DNA of 53,735 nucleotides from Candidatus Woesebacteria bacterium GW2011_GWB1_39_12 (GTDB lineage Bacteria; Patescibacteriota; Microgenomatia; UBA8517): NCBI GenBank assembly GCA_000993405.1, contig LBWB01000003.1, positions 1 to 53,735 of the forward strand, read 5' to 3'. Shown piece by piece: positions 1 to 6,507 of this stretch (position 1 is its first letter; each line of letters starts with the position of its first letter). The notes under the pieces were generated by a model. It saw only the letters and a program-made list of their open reading frames with translations, ran no database searches and was not told where the DNA came from. The position numbers and the translations under genes were made by a program.

Positions 1-88
1 ATGATAGAAGAAAAAAACTGGCGCATGGGTGTGCCGGAAATGGTACACGGAACGCTGGTACACCGAATTTGAATAGTACGTACTCACA

Positions 89-99
89 TTTTAAATATT
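89..99 (+). promoter_or_regulatory. Archaeal TATA box ahead of the structured leader RNA
   Basis: The sequence TTTTAAATATT is a good archaeal TATA box. Transcription would be expected to start about 25 bases further on, near 120-124, exactly where the self-complementary region begins. No other equally good TATA box was seen before the first small gene, so this promoter may drive both the RNA and the long gene run after it. Assignment is by motif only. Confidence 0.6.
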
Positions 100-119
100 C
101 ACCACGTACATTCAATGCT

Positions 120-830
120 CGTGCCGATTGCGACGGGCAAACCCTCACAGGCTCGCTAGGAATAGCGGGCGAGGGCGTGCGACTCGCCGCTCCCAGTGTT
201 GGGGGCTCGCTTAAGGCATGGACGCGTAAACCGTGAACGAGCCTAAACCCCCTTTACGGGCATGTTAGGTCAAGTATCGGGTTGTCCGAAAAAATGCGAC
301 AAACGCTTACCACGCAAAACAGCAAACACCAAGCAATCAACGAGTAAACAAATTTTAGCCAAGTCACAAAAACGTCTTAAGGCTTTGAAGCTAACTTAGG
401 ATGTCGGCTTAAGATTTCGACAAGTAACACGTTGAACGGATAGTCACACAAACACAAAACCGTGTGAAAGTCTAGCACCCGAGCCGTAAAGAGGTACATA
501 ACGCTAAGCCACGCTGAAAGGCCAAAAGCATAAGCCGTTCATGCTAACAACATTTCGGAATATTGATTTTGATTTACTCTTAGTAATTTCGTGTTTGTCT
601 GAGGCGCGTTGTCGGAATTACGTAGAAGTGTAAGCACTAATTCCCAAACACATAGAAGTCTATCCGATTGTAAAAACCCCTAATGCTTTGACTGAAACCT
701 TTTTTTGGACTTCTCTCTCGAAGTCTCAAACCTTAACGCGGTGAGAGAGTACACGGTCATAAGACACACTTTCAGCACGTTAGCGTGTTTCAATAATCTT
801 AGCCTTATCTTCTTATGACCGTGCCAATAT
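120..830 (+). ncRNA. Large structured non-coding RNA or operon leader (unknown family)
   Basis: No credible reading frame fills this stretch, but it is packed with complementary arms. Examples: CCCTC 142-146 with GAGGG 171-175 enclosing an 8-bp stem capped by a GGAA tetraloop; GGCTCG 204-209 with CGAGCC 238-243; TCTTAAG 375-381 with CTTAAGA 408-414; TCACAC 444-449 with GTGTGA 462-467; GTGTTTG 591-597 with CAAACAC 645-651, stacked directly on GGAATTA 614-620 with TAATTCC 638-644 and an AGTG-TAAG-CACT hairpin; GACTTC 708-713 with GAAGTC 720-725; and a perfect 13-bp stem 752-764 with 811-823 around CACG-TTAG-CGTG. It resembles neither RNase P, SRP nor tRNA as far as can be judged by eye. It could be a free RNA or the 5' leader of the operon starting at 844. 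Confidence 0.6.
752..823 (+). repeat. Perfect 13-bp inverted repeat closing the leader RNA
   Basis: CACGGTCATAAGA at 752-764 is the exact reverse complement of TCTTATGACCGTG at 811-823. Inside sits a second hairpin, CACG-TTAG-CGTG at 776-787. It ends 20 bases before the first small gene, so it may be a 3' end structure, a processing site or an attenuator. There is no T tract after it, so a simple intrinsic terminator is less likely. Confidence 0.6.
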
Positions 831-843
831 GAGACAAACAAAA

Positions 844-957
844 ATGGAGAAAAGGGAAATGGATAGATGTCGGAAATGCGGTCAATCTCTTAGAGTAGAT
901 GGAACCTGTTTCAATCCGAATTGTACCGACTATTCAAAGGCGTGGGATGTAAAATGA
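844..957 (+). CDS. 37-aa zinc-ribbon miniprotein
   Basis: Small basic protein with CRKC near residue 9 and a second pair spaced CFNPNC near residue 22, enough for one zinc ribbon. The start ATG follows the 13-bp inverted repeat closely. Its stop overlaps the next start as ATGA, so the two are probably translated together. Function unknown; miniproteins of this kind are common in archaeal viruses and plasmids. A second in-frame ATG lies five codons in. Confidence 0.6.
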   Translation: MEKREMDRCRKCGQSLRVDGTCFNPNCTDYSKAWDVK

Positions 958-1052
958 CAGAGTGCGGCCATACGGAATCATATCAACTTGTCGGATATGG
1001 CATAGACCGCCATTACGAGTGTAAGAAGTGCGGCGCATCATTCCCAGTTTGA
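954..1052 (+). CDS. 32-aa zinc-ribbon miniprotein
   Basis: Begins inside the stop of the previous gene (ATGA). It has a Cys-Gly-His near the N-terminus and a clear CKKC pair near the C-terminus, so a zinc knuckle is likely. Nothing in it suggests an enzyme. A stem-loop (TTGAGC/GCTCAA) begins at its stop codon and may end this first gene pair. Confidence 0.6.
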   Translation: MTECGHTESYQLVGYGIDRHYECKKCGASFPV

Positions 1053-1071
1053 GCCTAAGTTTTTTGCTCAA
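1049..1071 (+). terminator. Stem-loop after the first two small genes
   Basis: TTGAGC 1049-1054 pairs with GCTCAA 1066-1071 around a loop containing six T. It is followed by AAACCCGAAAACG and an AGGAGAA Shine-Dalgarno. The layout matches the stem-loops at 3266 and 5519, which also precede an AGGAGAA-led gene. It could be a terminator or an RNA processing site. Confidence 0.35.
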
Positions 1072-1101
1072 ACCCGAAAACGAAAAGGAGAAAAAGAAAA
1101 A

Positions 1102-1377
1102 ATGAAAGCTGTTTTTGAAAACGGGAAATACGTTAAACCCCTACCTGATGGAACCTGTAAGAACTGTGGTAAAATTCTAAGTAACCCAGAGAAGCCTAGA
1201 GCCATATTCTGCAACCGGAAATGCTTCTTTCAATATGTCGGAAAACCGAGCATTTCAACTATGGAGAAATGGAGCGATGACGGAGTAGCTAAAGCTCTTG
1301 ACGGTTGCCGCGTTGAACCTGATGGAATTTGCGCACATGGACAAAAATCTTGGCTTCTACACTTAGGGATAATTTAG
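1102..1377 (+). CDS. Small zinc-finger protein (91 aa)
   Basis: CKNC near residue 19 and CNRKC near residue 37 form a probable four-cysteine zinc site of the kind seen in TRASH/MYM-like fingers. The C-terminal half has no recognised motif. The start ATG follows a strong AAAGGAG with the longer spacing also used at 1762. The 3' end could overlap the next gene if that one starts at TTG 1329 rather than ATG 1380. Likely a nucleic-acid or protein-binding accessory factor; function not known. Confidence 0.65.
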   Translation: MKAVFENGKYVKPLPDGTCKNCGKILSNPEKPRAIFCNRKCFFQYVGKPSISTMEKWSDDGVAKALDGCRVEPDGICAHGQKSWLLHLGII

Positions 1378-1379
1378 CC

Positions 1380-1745
1380 ATGTCAAATTCCCCAGCTGAA
1401 TTCGTGTTTAAGGCACGGTATGAAAAGCAAACCGGACACCGCTTAGTTCATGGGAACCAGAGAGAGCCAGACTGGATTGATACGCAAACAAAAGCGGCTT
1501 TTGAAATCAAGCAAATCAATTATCCGCGTACACATTTCAAAGACCAAATTCGCGTTAACGCTATGAGCATTAGCAGACACGCACAGGAAAACCCTAACGC
1601 TAAAGTTGTCCTAGTTTTCACTGATAACGTTATGCTGACTAGCGAACCGCGAACCATAGCGGAGAACAGTCAAGTCGAACCGAGCCAACAAACAGGCGAT
1701 AGGCTCACTTATCTAACCCCGCTTTCAATATTCGAACCATTCTAA
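1380..1745 (+). CDS. PD-(D/E)XK-type nuclease, Hjc-like (121 aa)
   Basis: An N-terminal Glu (in SPAEF), then EPDW near residue 32 and FEIKQ near residue 43, reproduce the E...PD...ExK arrangement of restriction-endonuclease-fold nucleases such as archaeal Hjc resolvases and small DNA-repair nucleases. The length, about 120 aa, also suits a minimal single-domain enzyme. Overall identity to Hjc is not obvious, so the substrate (junctions, flaps or foreign DNA) is inferred. ATG 1380 is preferred because the motifs lie at normal distances from it; an in-frame TTG at 1329 would add 17 residues overlapping the upstream gene. Confidence 0.6.
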   Translation: MSNSPAEFVFKARYEKQTGHRLVHGNQREPDWIDTQTKAAFEIKQINYPRTHFKDQIRVNAMSISRHAQENPNAKVVLVFTDNVMLTSEPRTIAENSQVEPSQQTGDRLTYLTPLSIFEPF

Positions 1746-1761
1746 AAGGAGAAATGAAAAA

Positions 1762-1869
1762 ATGGCTAAGTACAATTCAATCTATTACGAGCATATGCAC
1801 AAAATCAAGTCTAACACGGAGTGGTTCGCACATTTGAAAATCTGTCCTAATTGCTCGGTAGAACCATAA
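1762..1869 (+). CDS. 35-aa miniprotein with CPNC knuckle
   Basis: Tyr- and His-rich N-terminus, then a single CPNC pair near the C-terminus. A preceding His or a partner chain would be needed to complete a zinc site. AAAGGAG upstream at the same long spacing as gene 1102 supports ATG 1762. An ATG at 1754 opens a different frame without cysteine pairs and is less likely. Confidence 0.5.
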   Translation: MAKYNSIYYEHMHKIKSNTEWFAHLKICPNCSVEP

Positions 1870-1883
1870 GAGGCTAGAGAACT

Positions 1884-2171
1884 TTGAACGTTAGAGTTGT
1901 TAGATTAACTAGCGATGAAGTTTTTGACATTATCAAATCAGATAGAACGTGGGAACTCTGCACCTTACGGCAGTTAGCGATTAATGGTGATGACGGAATA
2001 GCAACATTAGGGGAAGATTTTCGTTGGCATTGGATACGGGGCGGAGTAAAAGCGGTGATAGATTACGCGCGTAAGAACCCGGAACGAACCGTGCGATTAG
2101 CCCTAGACCAAGGCAGTAAATGGTATGGAAAATGTAAAGCCAAAAACCTTCGTATTAAAGTATGGGAGTGA
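1884..2171 (+). CDS. Hypothetical protein (95 aa)
   Basis: First gene led by the leader box (AGAGAACTTTG), whose TTG is the start. The protein mixes charged and aromatic residues, has a WHWIRGG stretch near the middle and a basic C-terminal third. No membrane segment or known motif is visible. It sits directly in front of a run of zinc miniproteins with near-zero spacing, so it belongs to the same operon. Confidence 0.6.
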   Translation: MNVRVVRLTSDEVFDIIKSDRTWELCTLRQLAINGDDGIATLGEDFRWHWIRGGVKAVIDYARKNPERTVRLALDQGSKWYGKCKAKNLRIKVWE

Positions 2172-2176
2172 AAACT

Positions 2177-2362
2177 TTGGCTTACGTTGAAACGATAACG
2201 GAACTAGACACGCGCCGACTAGACGAAGAAGCATACGCACAAATGCCGACACGCCTTAAGGTGAATTACTTTCACTGTGCTAAGTGCGGGCGGATTGTTA
2301 AGCGAACCGCTAAAGGCGAACTTAAATCGTGCCCGTTCTGCACCGAGAAAAAAGATAGGTGA
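2177..2362 (+). CDS. Zinc-ribbon protein (61 aa)
   Basis: CAKC near residue 33 and CPFC near residue 53 form a classic two-knuckle zinc ribbon with Lys/Arg between. The leader box variant GTGAAAACTTTG places the start at TTG 2177; an in-frame ATG at 2162 would overlap the upstream stop and lacks this signal. Probable nucleic-acid or protein docking role. Confidence 0.65.
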   Translation: MAYVETITELDTRRLDEEAYAQMPTRLKVNYFHCAKCGRIVKRTAKGELKSCPFCTEKKDR

Positions 2363-2370
2363 AAAAGTTT

Positions 2371-2496
2371 TTGGCTAAGTTTCAATGTGTCAAATGTGGT
2401 AAAGTTTTCGCCGATGATAAAGACTGGAACACTTCATGGAATCATCAAGAAAAAACCCCGACGCACGACGAATTTAGGGAAGTAAACCCACGATGA
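2371..2496 (+). CDS. 41-aa zinc-knuckle miniprotein
   Basis: GGTGAAAAAGTTTTTG supplies both the Shine-Dalgarno and a TTG start. CVKC near residue 6 plus two later His residues suggest a C2H2-like finger. The stop overlaps the next ATG (ATGA). Confidence 0.55.
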   Translation: MAKFQCVKCGKVFADDKDWNTSWNHQEKTPTHDEFREVNPR

Positions 2497-2747
2497 AACT
2501 TAAAGGTGTCGAACCATTGAACACGGTAATCAAATTACCGGACGGACGTATCGGAACTATTTGTTATAATTGGTTGGACGGTTGCGGCGGCATATGGGGG
2601 AAAAAACATTTCGACACTGAGGAACGCATGGATAATCCTGATTTACCGGAACCGGAATTCATGCTAAGGGAAAAAGAGATTGAAGGAAAACTTCGCGGAT
2701 TAGAAAACGCGGAATGTGTCGGTGAAGAATATGAGATTCTATTGTAA
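2493..2747 (+). CDS. Hypothetical protein (84 aa)
   Basis: Starts at an ATG overlapping the previous stop. The first half (LNTVIKLPDGRIGTICYNW) reads like a small beta-barrel of the kind found in KOW/SH3-like or phage YopX-like proteins; the second half is acidic and helical. Family not recognised. It overlaps the next zinc finger gene by 17 bases. Confidence 0.55.
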   Translation: MKLKGVEPLNTVIKLPDGRIGTICYNWLDGCGGIWGKKHFDTEERMDNPDLPEPEFMLREKEIEGKLRGLENAECVGEEYEILL

Positions 2748-2838
2748 AGACTGTGACAGATATTTTCGTAAACAGAACTTAGCCAAACAACATCTCTTAG
2801 AAACAATGCACGAAGTCGGAAAAGTAGTAAACCGGTGA
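2731..2838 (+). CDS. 35-aa C2H2 zinc finger
   Basis: CKDC near residue 5, a conserved hydrophobic core and two His near residues 20-27 give a textbook single C2H2 finger. GGTGA six bases before the ATG is a clear ribosome site, lying inside the upstream gene. Single-finger proteins like this are widespread in archaeal viruses, where some act as transcription factors. Confidence 0.65.
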   Translation: MRFYCKDCDRYFRKQNLAKQHLLETMHEVGKVVNR

Positions 2839-2844
2839 GAACTT

Positions 2845-3051
2845 TTGAAAGTGGAAATTAAAGGTGATATTACCACGCCCGTTCATAACCCGACAGTAAT
2901 AACCATAGAGGAAGCGGGATTAGAAAGTCTAGAAATCATAATCCACAGCGTCCCGTTTCCAAGCGAGAAATACGGACAGGTAGCAAAACCCGTAACATTA
3001 AACGTTCAGCGTGCGGAGTTTCTACGCATAAGCAAAGTCTTAGGAAGGTGA
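2845..3051 (+). CDS. Hypothetical beta-rich protein (68 aa)
   Basis: Starts at TTG in GGTGAGAACTTTTG. The pattern of alternating hydrophobic residues suggests a compact all-beta domain. No cysteine or membrane segment is present and no family was recognised. The 3' end carries AGGAAGGTGA, the ribosome site of the following gene. Confidence 0.6.
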   Translation: MKVEIKGDITTPVHNPTVITIEEAGLESLEIIIHSVPFPSEKYGQVAKPVTLNVQRAEFLRISKVLGR

Positions 3052-3059
3052 AAAGAAAA

Positions 3060-3197
3060 TTGAACGCTGAAGAAATGGAGCATGAAATAGGCATAGCGAT
3101 AATAGCGCTAGGTAATATTAACCATAGAAACCTAAGCGAGGTTGCACAACAACAATTACGCATTGCTAAAGACGCACTAGAGAGAACGCGAGAATAG
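3060..3197 (+). CDS. 45-aa helical miniprotein
   Basis: TTG start preceded by GGTGAAAAG. The sequence is almost entirely predicted helix, with a heptad-like pattern of Ile/Leu/Ala over residues 5-40, so it may dimerise. No known family. It is followed directly by a full leader box that lacks a usable start codon (see 3201). Confidence 0.5.
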   Translation: MNAEEMEHEIGIAIIALGNINHRNLSEVAQQQLRIAKDALERTRE

Positions 3198-3200
3198 AAC

Positions 3201-3260
3201 GGTGAGAACTTTCTAGGTCACGGCGATAAGTGCCCTGATGATGAATTAGGCAAGCTCTAA
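3201..3260 (+). pseudogene. Leader box followed by a start-less 15-codon frame
   Basis: GGTGAGAACTTT is intact, but where TTG or ATG should follow there is CTA. The CTA frame stays open for 15 codons (containing GDKCPDDE) and then stops, after which a stem-loop and a new AGGAGAA-led gene begin. It may be the remnant of a small gene that lost its start codon, or a peptide using an unusual start. Confidence 0.3.
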
Positions 3261-3265
3261 TTCGA

Positions 3266-3284
3266 AACCCTCTTTTTGAGGGTT
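3266..3284 (+). terminator. Stem-loop with five-T loop
   Basis: AACCCTC 3266-3272 and GAGGGTT 3278-3284 form a 7-bp stem. The tail GGTTGGCGCAAACAC...AAATTAGGAGAA is shared almost exactly with the stem-loop at 5519, so this is a repeated module placed between sub-operons. Terminator or processing role is inferred. Confidence 0.45.
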
Positions 3285-3315
3285 GGCGCAAACACAAATT
3301 AGGAGAAGGTGAAAA

Positions 3316-3525
3316 ATGATAGATAGAAAACGAGAAGGGTATGACGCGGCATGGAAGGAACTAGTTAGATTGCTAGAACCAGTCAAAGGCGATTCACGCG
3401 CAGTTTACGAAATTAGCGAAGGCTTTGCAGAGGCACATAATGACGCGCTCGCATACGTGAATAATCCAAACGGCAGAATGGTTGAATACTACCGAAAGAG
3501 CTATCCTAACTATGCCTTTGTTTAG
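3316..3525 (+). CDS. Hypothetical protein (69 aa)
   Basis: ATG start behind AGGAGAAGGTGA. Mainly helical and charged, ending in an aromatic-rich segment (YYRKSYPNYAF). No recognised domain. It is the first gene after the stem-loop module, so it may begin a new processed transcript. Confidence 0.6.
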   Translation: MIDRKREGYDAAWKELVRLLEPVKGDSRAVYEISEGFAEAHNDALAYVNNPNGRMVEYYRKSYPNYAFV

Positions 3526-3568
3526 GGCTTTGTTTTGTACTAAACCCGAACTGAACCTTTAGGAGAAA

Positions 3569-3697
3569 ATGGGAAAATTGAAAGAACCATACCGTTTTGT
3601 TGTTGTGGACACGCCCTATAATAGAGCGTGGTATTCTAACCTTATCGGCAGATTTTTTGCCGAACCCCCCGCATACGCACAAGTAAAGGAGATATAA
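3569..3697 (+). CDS. Hypothetical miniprotein (42 aa)
   Basis: ATG start three bases after an AGGAGAA site. Contains a short hydrophobic run (RFVVVDTPYN) and a Pro-rich tail. Its 3' end includes AAGGAGATA, the ribosome site of the DUF6573 gene five bases later, which argues for real translation in this frame. Function unknown. Confidence 0.5.
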   Translation: MGKLKEPYRFVVVDTPYNRAWYSNLIGRFFAEPPAYAQVKEI

Positions 3698-3701
3698 GAA
3701 A

Positions 3702-4067
3702 ATGGAAAATGCTGAAGTCATTTCGAGTTATTCACGAGCGCAAGCCATAGAAGATGGTATACTCGTAGACATATCAAATACGAGTGAAGCTAAAGAGGCT
3801 GGGTTCAAAATTCCCGTAGCACTAACCCGCGCTGTGTATTCCACAATTGAAGAGGGCATAGGAATAAACGGACAAGACCGAAAAGGCAGACTATGGGACA
3901 TTTGCTTTATGGCAACACGAGCGTTTAGAAACTTTCAGGAAGACAAGCACCTAGTCCCGTTTGAAGTTCTCATGTTGGATAAAGACACTAAAATGCAAAC
4001 GCTAAAACTTTGGCTAACATTCAACGAATACGAAGGGTTCACAATAATGTACCCGGAGGATTACTAA
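3702..4067 (+). CDS. DUF6573 family protein (121 aa)
   Basis: The opening residues NAEVISSYSRAQAIEDGILV and the following EAGFKIPVALTRAVY match the signature of the DUF6573 family as I remember it. That family is common on bacterial plasmids, conjugative elements and phages, and its role is unknown. The length fits. Its presence in an archaeal-type element suggests exchange of accessory genes between domains. Good AAGGAG ribosome site upstream. Confidence 0.75.
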   Translation: MENAEVISSYSRAQAIEDGILVDISNTSEAKEAGFKIPVALTRAVYSTIEEGIGINGQDRKGRLWDICFMATRAFRNFQEDKHLVPFEVLMLDKDTKMQTLKLWLTFNEYEGFTIMYPEDY

Positions 4068-4069
4068 AA

Positions 4070-4171
4070 ATGCCTTGTTCGAAATGTGATGGGCTAGGCT
4101 GGATTTTCCGCGTTGACTGGTTCGCCTTAATGCCCTGCTCTAACTGCTCTGTGAGGCCAGAACTTTGTTGA
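4070..4171 (+). CDS. 33-aa two-knuckle zinc miniprotein
   Basis: CSKC near residue 3 and CSNC near residue 23 make a minimal zinc ribbon; CDGLGW resembles the CxxCxGxG knuckle of DnaJ. The leader box AGAACTTTG of the next gene is embedded in its last codons, so the two overlap by seven bases. Confidence 0.55.
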   Translation: MPCSKCDGLGWIFRVDWFALMPCSNCSVRPELC

Positions 4172-4311
4172 TACTGAAACCGTGGAAATGTCGCAAGTGC
4201 GGAAACGTCATACGGAACAGTCTAAGCGAGATTAACGCGGAGTTTGCGAAGCACATGGAATTTATGGATAACGTGCCGCTAGAAACTTACTTCGAGGTTC
4301 TTGACAAATGA
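4165..4311 (+). CDS. 48-aa zinc-finger miniprotein
   Basis: TTG start inside AGAACTTTG. CRKC near residue 9 and a His near residue 30 indicate a partial C2H2/C2HC finger; the C-terminal half is acidic. Stop overlaps the next start (ATGA). Confidence 0.55.
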   Translation: MLILKPWKCRKCGNVIRNSLSEINAEFAKHMEFMDNVPLETYFEVLDK

Positions 4312-4520
4312 GCAACGGTCATGTTTTCATGCGCTGTCCCGTATGCCACACGCTGATAGAGAAAACGGATAGGAATGGTTACATTGATTTTCGTAAATCC
4401 CCGCACACGATTAAAGCCGTATGCCCAGAACATACTTTAGAGTTTCACCGTTTAATGCCCGACTGGACACCAAAAACAGAACGAGCCGTTCTCGAACTAG
4501 AAGCACAATATAAGAGATGA
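4308..4520 (+). CDS. Zinc-finger protein (70 aa)
   Basis: CPVC near residue 10 and CPEH near residue 39 give a CCCH zinc site, followed by a helical tail rich in Glu and Arg. Probably a nucleic-acid or protein adaptor. Translationally coupled to the previous gene by ATGA overlap. Confidence 0.6.
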   Translation: MSNGHVFMRCPVCHTLIEKTDRNGYIDFRKSPHTIKAVCPEHTLEFHRLMPDWTPKTERAVLELEAQYKR

Positions 4521-4527
4521 AAGAACT

Positions 4528-4785
4528 TTGAGAAAGATTCTAGCACGTCATAGGTGGGTTGCGGATGCTACGATAACGGAGAGCTACGACACGAATGAGG
4601 AATTTCGGGTTACACATAGGCGTTTCACAGCGACGGTTGACGGCTACCGTAACTTTAGAATCTATGACGGCGAACTTGAAGATGGATTAGTGAAACGGAT
4701 AATCGCGAAGGTTGAATCAATAAAAACGCGGATACGAAGCGGCGACGAAACAATATTACACGAAAACACATTATTGGAGAACTGA
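4528..4785 (+). CDS. Hypothetical protein (85 aa)
   Basis: TTG start in AAAGAACTTTG. Strongly basic N-terminal half with beta-like pattern (RFTATVDGYRNFRIYDG) and a helical, mixed-charge C-terminus. May bind nucleic acid by composition only. No family recognised. Confidence 0.6.
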   Translation: MRKILARHRWVADATITESYDTNEEFRVTHRRFTATVDGYRNFRIYDGELEDGLVKRIIAKVESIKTRIRSGDETILHENTLLEN

Positions 4786-4790
4786 GAACT

Positions 4791-4952
4791 TTGCGAAAGT
4801 CTAACGTAATTCTATCAGAGCAAATACTCTCTAAAGTTTTGAATGGCATAAACACGGCAATATCATTTTGCGACCAGAACGAAGATAGCTACATCTATAA
4901 TTGTTTGCTTCGAGCGCGAGAGGAAATTGAACACGCAACAAAAGCATTATGA
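4791..4952 (+). CDS. Hypothetical helical protein (53 aa)
   Basis: TTG start supplied by TGAGAACTTTG. Predicted helical throughout, with two isolated cysteines. Similar in size and character to the 45-aa helical protein at 3060; possibly a small dimeric protein. Unknown function. Confidence 0.5.
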   Translation: MRKSNVILSEQILSKVLNGINTAISFCDQNEDSYIYNCLLRAREEIEHATKAL

Positions 4953-4965
4953 ACGGTGAGAACTT

Positions 4966-5055
4966 TTGTTGATGGAATCGGTTTGGGTTTCATGGTTAGT
5001 GCATGTACCCTACTTGCTACCTCAAGAAATTGAGACTGATTATGGAGAGGATTGA
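4966..5055 (+). CDS. 29-aa hydrophobic miniprotein
   Basis: Starts at TTG in GGTGAGAACTTTTG. Residues 6-20 (VWVSWLVHVPYLL) are hydrophobic enough to associate with a membrane; the tail is acidic. Very short, so support comes mainly from the leader box and from spacing to its neighbours. Confidence 0.4.
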   Translation: MLMESVWVSWLVHVPYLLPQEIETDYGED

Positions 5056-5060
5056 GAACT

Positions 5061-5204
5061 TTGCCTAGAAAGAAGTTTTACCGTATCAGCGTAACTAATG
5101 GACATGAAGAAATCGCCGTGTACGAGTTAGGCAATTACTCGAAGAAACAAGCGTTAGCCGACTTCCTGAGAACATACTTACACATAAGCGAAGACCCGGA
5201 ATGA
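5061..5204 (+). CDS. Hypothetical protein (47 aa)
   Basis: TTG start in TGAGAACTTTG. Beta-strand pattern at the N-terminus (FYRISVTNG) then a helix, ending in an acidic tail; resembles 6508 in size and layout but without clear identity. Unknown function. Confidence 0.5.
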   Translation: MPRKKFYRISVTNGHEEIAVYELGNYSKKQALADFLRTYLHISEDPE

Positions 5205-5215
5205 GGGAGAACCCT

Positions 5216-5323
5216 TTGCATAGCTGTCCTGATTGTGGGAACCCGACCACGGATAACTTTGAACTCTGCGATTACTGCGAAATAGATTTACTACAGGAAA
5301 TGTGCGATGTGCAAGGGGTATGA
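5216..5323 (+). CDS. 35-aa zinc-ribbon miniprotein
   Basis: CPDC near residue 4 and CDYC near residue 18 form a complete minimal ribbon. The leader box is the variant GAGAACCCTTTG, with TTG as start. Confidence 0.6.
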   Translation: MHSCPDCGNPTTDNFELCDYCEIDLLQEMCDVQGV

Positions 5324-5329
5324 GAACTT

Positions 5330-5452
5330 TTGAAGCTCATCATTGAGCGTTTTCAATGTTTCCAACATGGAACCGTGTTTGAATCTGAGCGTGAGTATGA
5401 ACAGCATTTAATGGAAGCACACCACAAACCAAACATGAAACTATACGCATAG
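5330..5452 (+). CDS. 40-aa zinc-finger-like miniprotein
   Basis: Starts at TTG in TGAGAACTTTTG. One Cys then a His, and a later HxxxxHH cluster at C2H2-like distance, giving a degenerate CHHH finger. Last gene before the second stem-loop module. Confidence 0.5.
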   Translation: MKLIIERFQCFQHGTVFESEREYEQHLMEAHHKPNMKLYA

Positions 5453-5518
5453 AAAACGTTTCCTAGTCGCTTAGTAATGAGCGCCCTTGAAGATGACTGA
5501 AGCAGAACTTTCAGTCGA

Positions 5519-5534
5519 AACCCCGTTTGGGGTT
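5519..5534 (+). terminator. Stem-loop, second copy of the inter-operon module
   Basis: AACCCC and GGGGTT form a 6-bp stem with a GTTT loop. The tail GGTTGGCGCATAAACAC...AAATTAGGAGAA repeats that at 3282-3308. As there, the following gene is led by AGGAGAA and ATG instead of the leader box. Confidence 0.45.
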
Positions 5535-5577
5535 GGCGCATAAACACGCCACAACAAATTAGGAGAAAAGAAACAAG

Positions 5578-5658
5578 ATGAAATTGAATCTGGATGGCTT
5601 AGAGGAACTATTCTCTATTGGAGAGTTTCGTAAGCGTAAGCGGTTTTGGGAGAGGTGA
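5578..5658 (+). CDS. 26-aa basic miniprotein
   Basis: ATG start behind AGGAGAAAAG. Short acidic-hydrophobic half, then a very basic tail (FRKRKRFWER). Its end carries the GGTGA of the next gene. Could be a leader peptide; function unknown. Confidence 0.4.
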   Translation: MKLNLDGLEELFSIGEFRKRKRFWER

Positions 5659-5666
5659 AAGAAACT

Positions 5667-6029
5667 TTGAGCAAGAAAAGAAAGAAGCGGCTGAGTATCT
5701 ATGCGATTCGGCATAGTGGAAACACTGTCGGATACGTGCAAGCACAGAACCAGAAAGAAGCATTAGACATGGCTAGTGTGGCTCTCGATAACGGGATTTA
5801 TGACGATGATGACAACGGTGGAATGACCGTTGACTTCGAATTCTCACACGTAGCTGGAGAACAAGGCGCGATTAAAACAAGAGTAAACAAATATGATGAA
5901 ACCTTCAAGGGGCACGCAAATATTTTCTACGAAGACGACATCAGAAATCTAGTAGCCGACAACGTTATGCAGTTCACCACAGCCAAACGCACGAAACTAA
6001 AGGAACTACCCGAAGAGGAAGAGGACTAG
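5667..6029 (+). CDS. Hypothetical protein with basic N-terminus (120 aa)
   Basis: The leader box variant GGTGAAAGAAACTTTG sets TTG 5667 as start; an in-frame TTG at 5646 would overlap the previous gene. The N-terminus is a Lys/Arg cluster, followed by a compact alpha/beta segment (YAIRHSGNTVGYVQAQNQ), an acidic middle and an acidic tail. No family recognised. Confidence 0.6.
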   Translation: MSKKRKKRLSIYAIRHSGNTVGYVQAQNQKEALDMASVALDNGIYDDDDNGGMTVDFEFSHVAGEQGAIKTRVNKYDETFKGHANIFYEDDIRNLVADNVMQFTTAKRTKLKELPEEEED

Positions 6030-6035
6030 AGAACT

Positions 6036-6500
6036 TTGAAAGAAGAAATCACACAAATACGAACTACTAAGCAGCTGAAAGACTTAGCGAAGACTCTGAA
6101 AGTTGGGGCTGACTGGCATGAACCCGACGAACAAGAAGTTGAAGTAAAAGTCGAAGGCTCACACCTAGACAATGCATTCATGGAACTTACAACTGAGAGA
6201 TGGCCGAACCGCGAATTTAACGTAATAATTCTTCAAGATAAGAAACCTGTCGCGTGGATTAATCTCGCAAACCTATTCGCTATGGCTGTCGATACGTGGC
6301 CTGATACCGGAGAACCTAAAGGAACTTTCACTGGTCATGAAGTGAACATTCGAAGCATACGCGAAACATACCTAAACCGAATTGAACGTAACATTGAGGA
6401 CGCGGAGAATAGCCTAACACACGCGAAAGAAGCTGTAACAACAACCCGCGAAGAACTACGCAAACACCCAAACGCGCCGGAAGGATTCGTGAGGGAGTAA
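6036..6500 (+). CDS. Hypothetical protein with C-terminal coiled coil (154 aa)
   Basis: TTG start in AGAGAACTTTG. Residues 1-100 look alpha/beta, with no catalytic motif visible. Residues 110-145 form a long charged helix with coiled-coil character. Placed two genes ahead of PCNA, so a DNA-metabolism accessory role is possible but not shown. Confidence 0.6.
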   Translation: MKEEITQIRTTKQLKDLAKTLKVGADWHEPDEQEVEVKVEGSHLDNAFMELTTERWPNREFNVIILQDKKPVAWINLANLFAMAVDTWPDTGEPKGTFTGHEVNIRSIRETYLNRIERNIEDAENSLTHAKEAVTTTREELRKHPNAPEGFVRE

Positions 6501-6507
6501 GAGAACT

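Noticed and set aside
1-843. tRNA, RNase P or SRP RNA in the leader region
   Set aside because: No cloverleaf with a GTTC loop, and none of the conserved RNase P or SRP core motifs could be found by eye.
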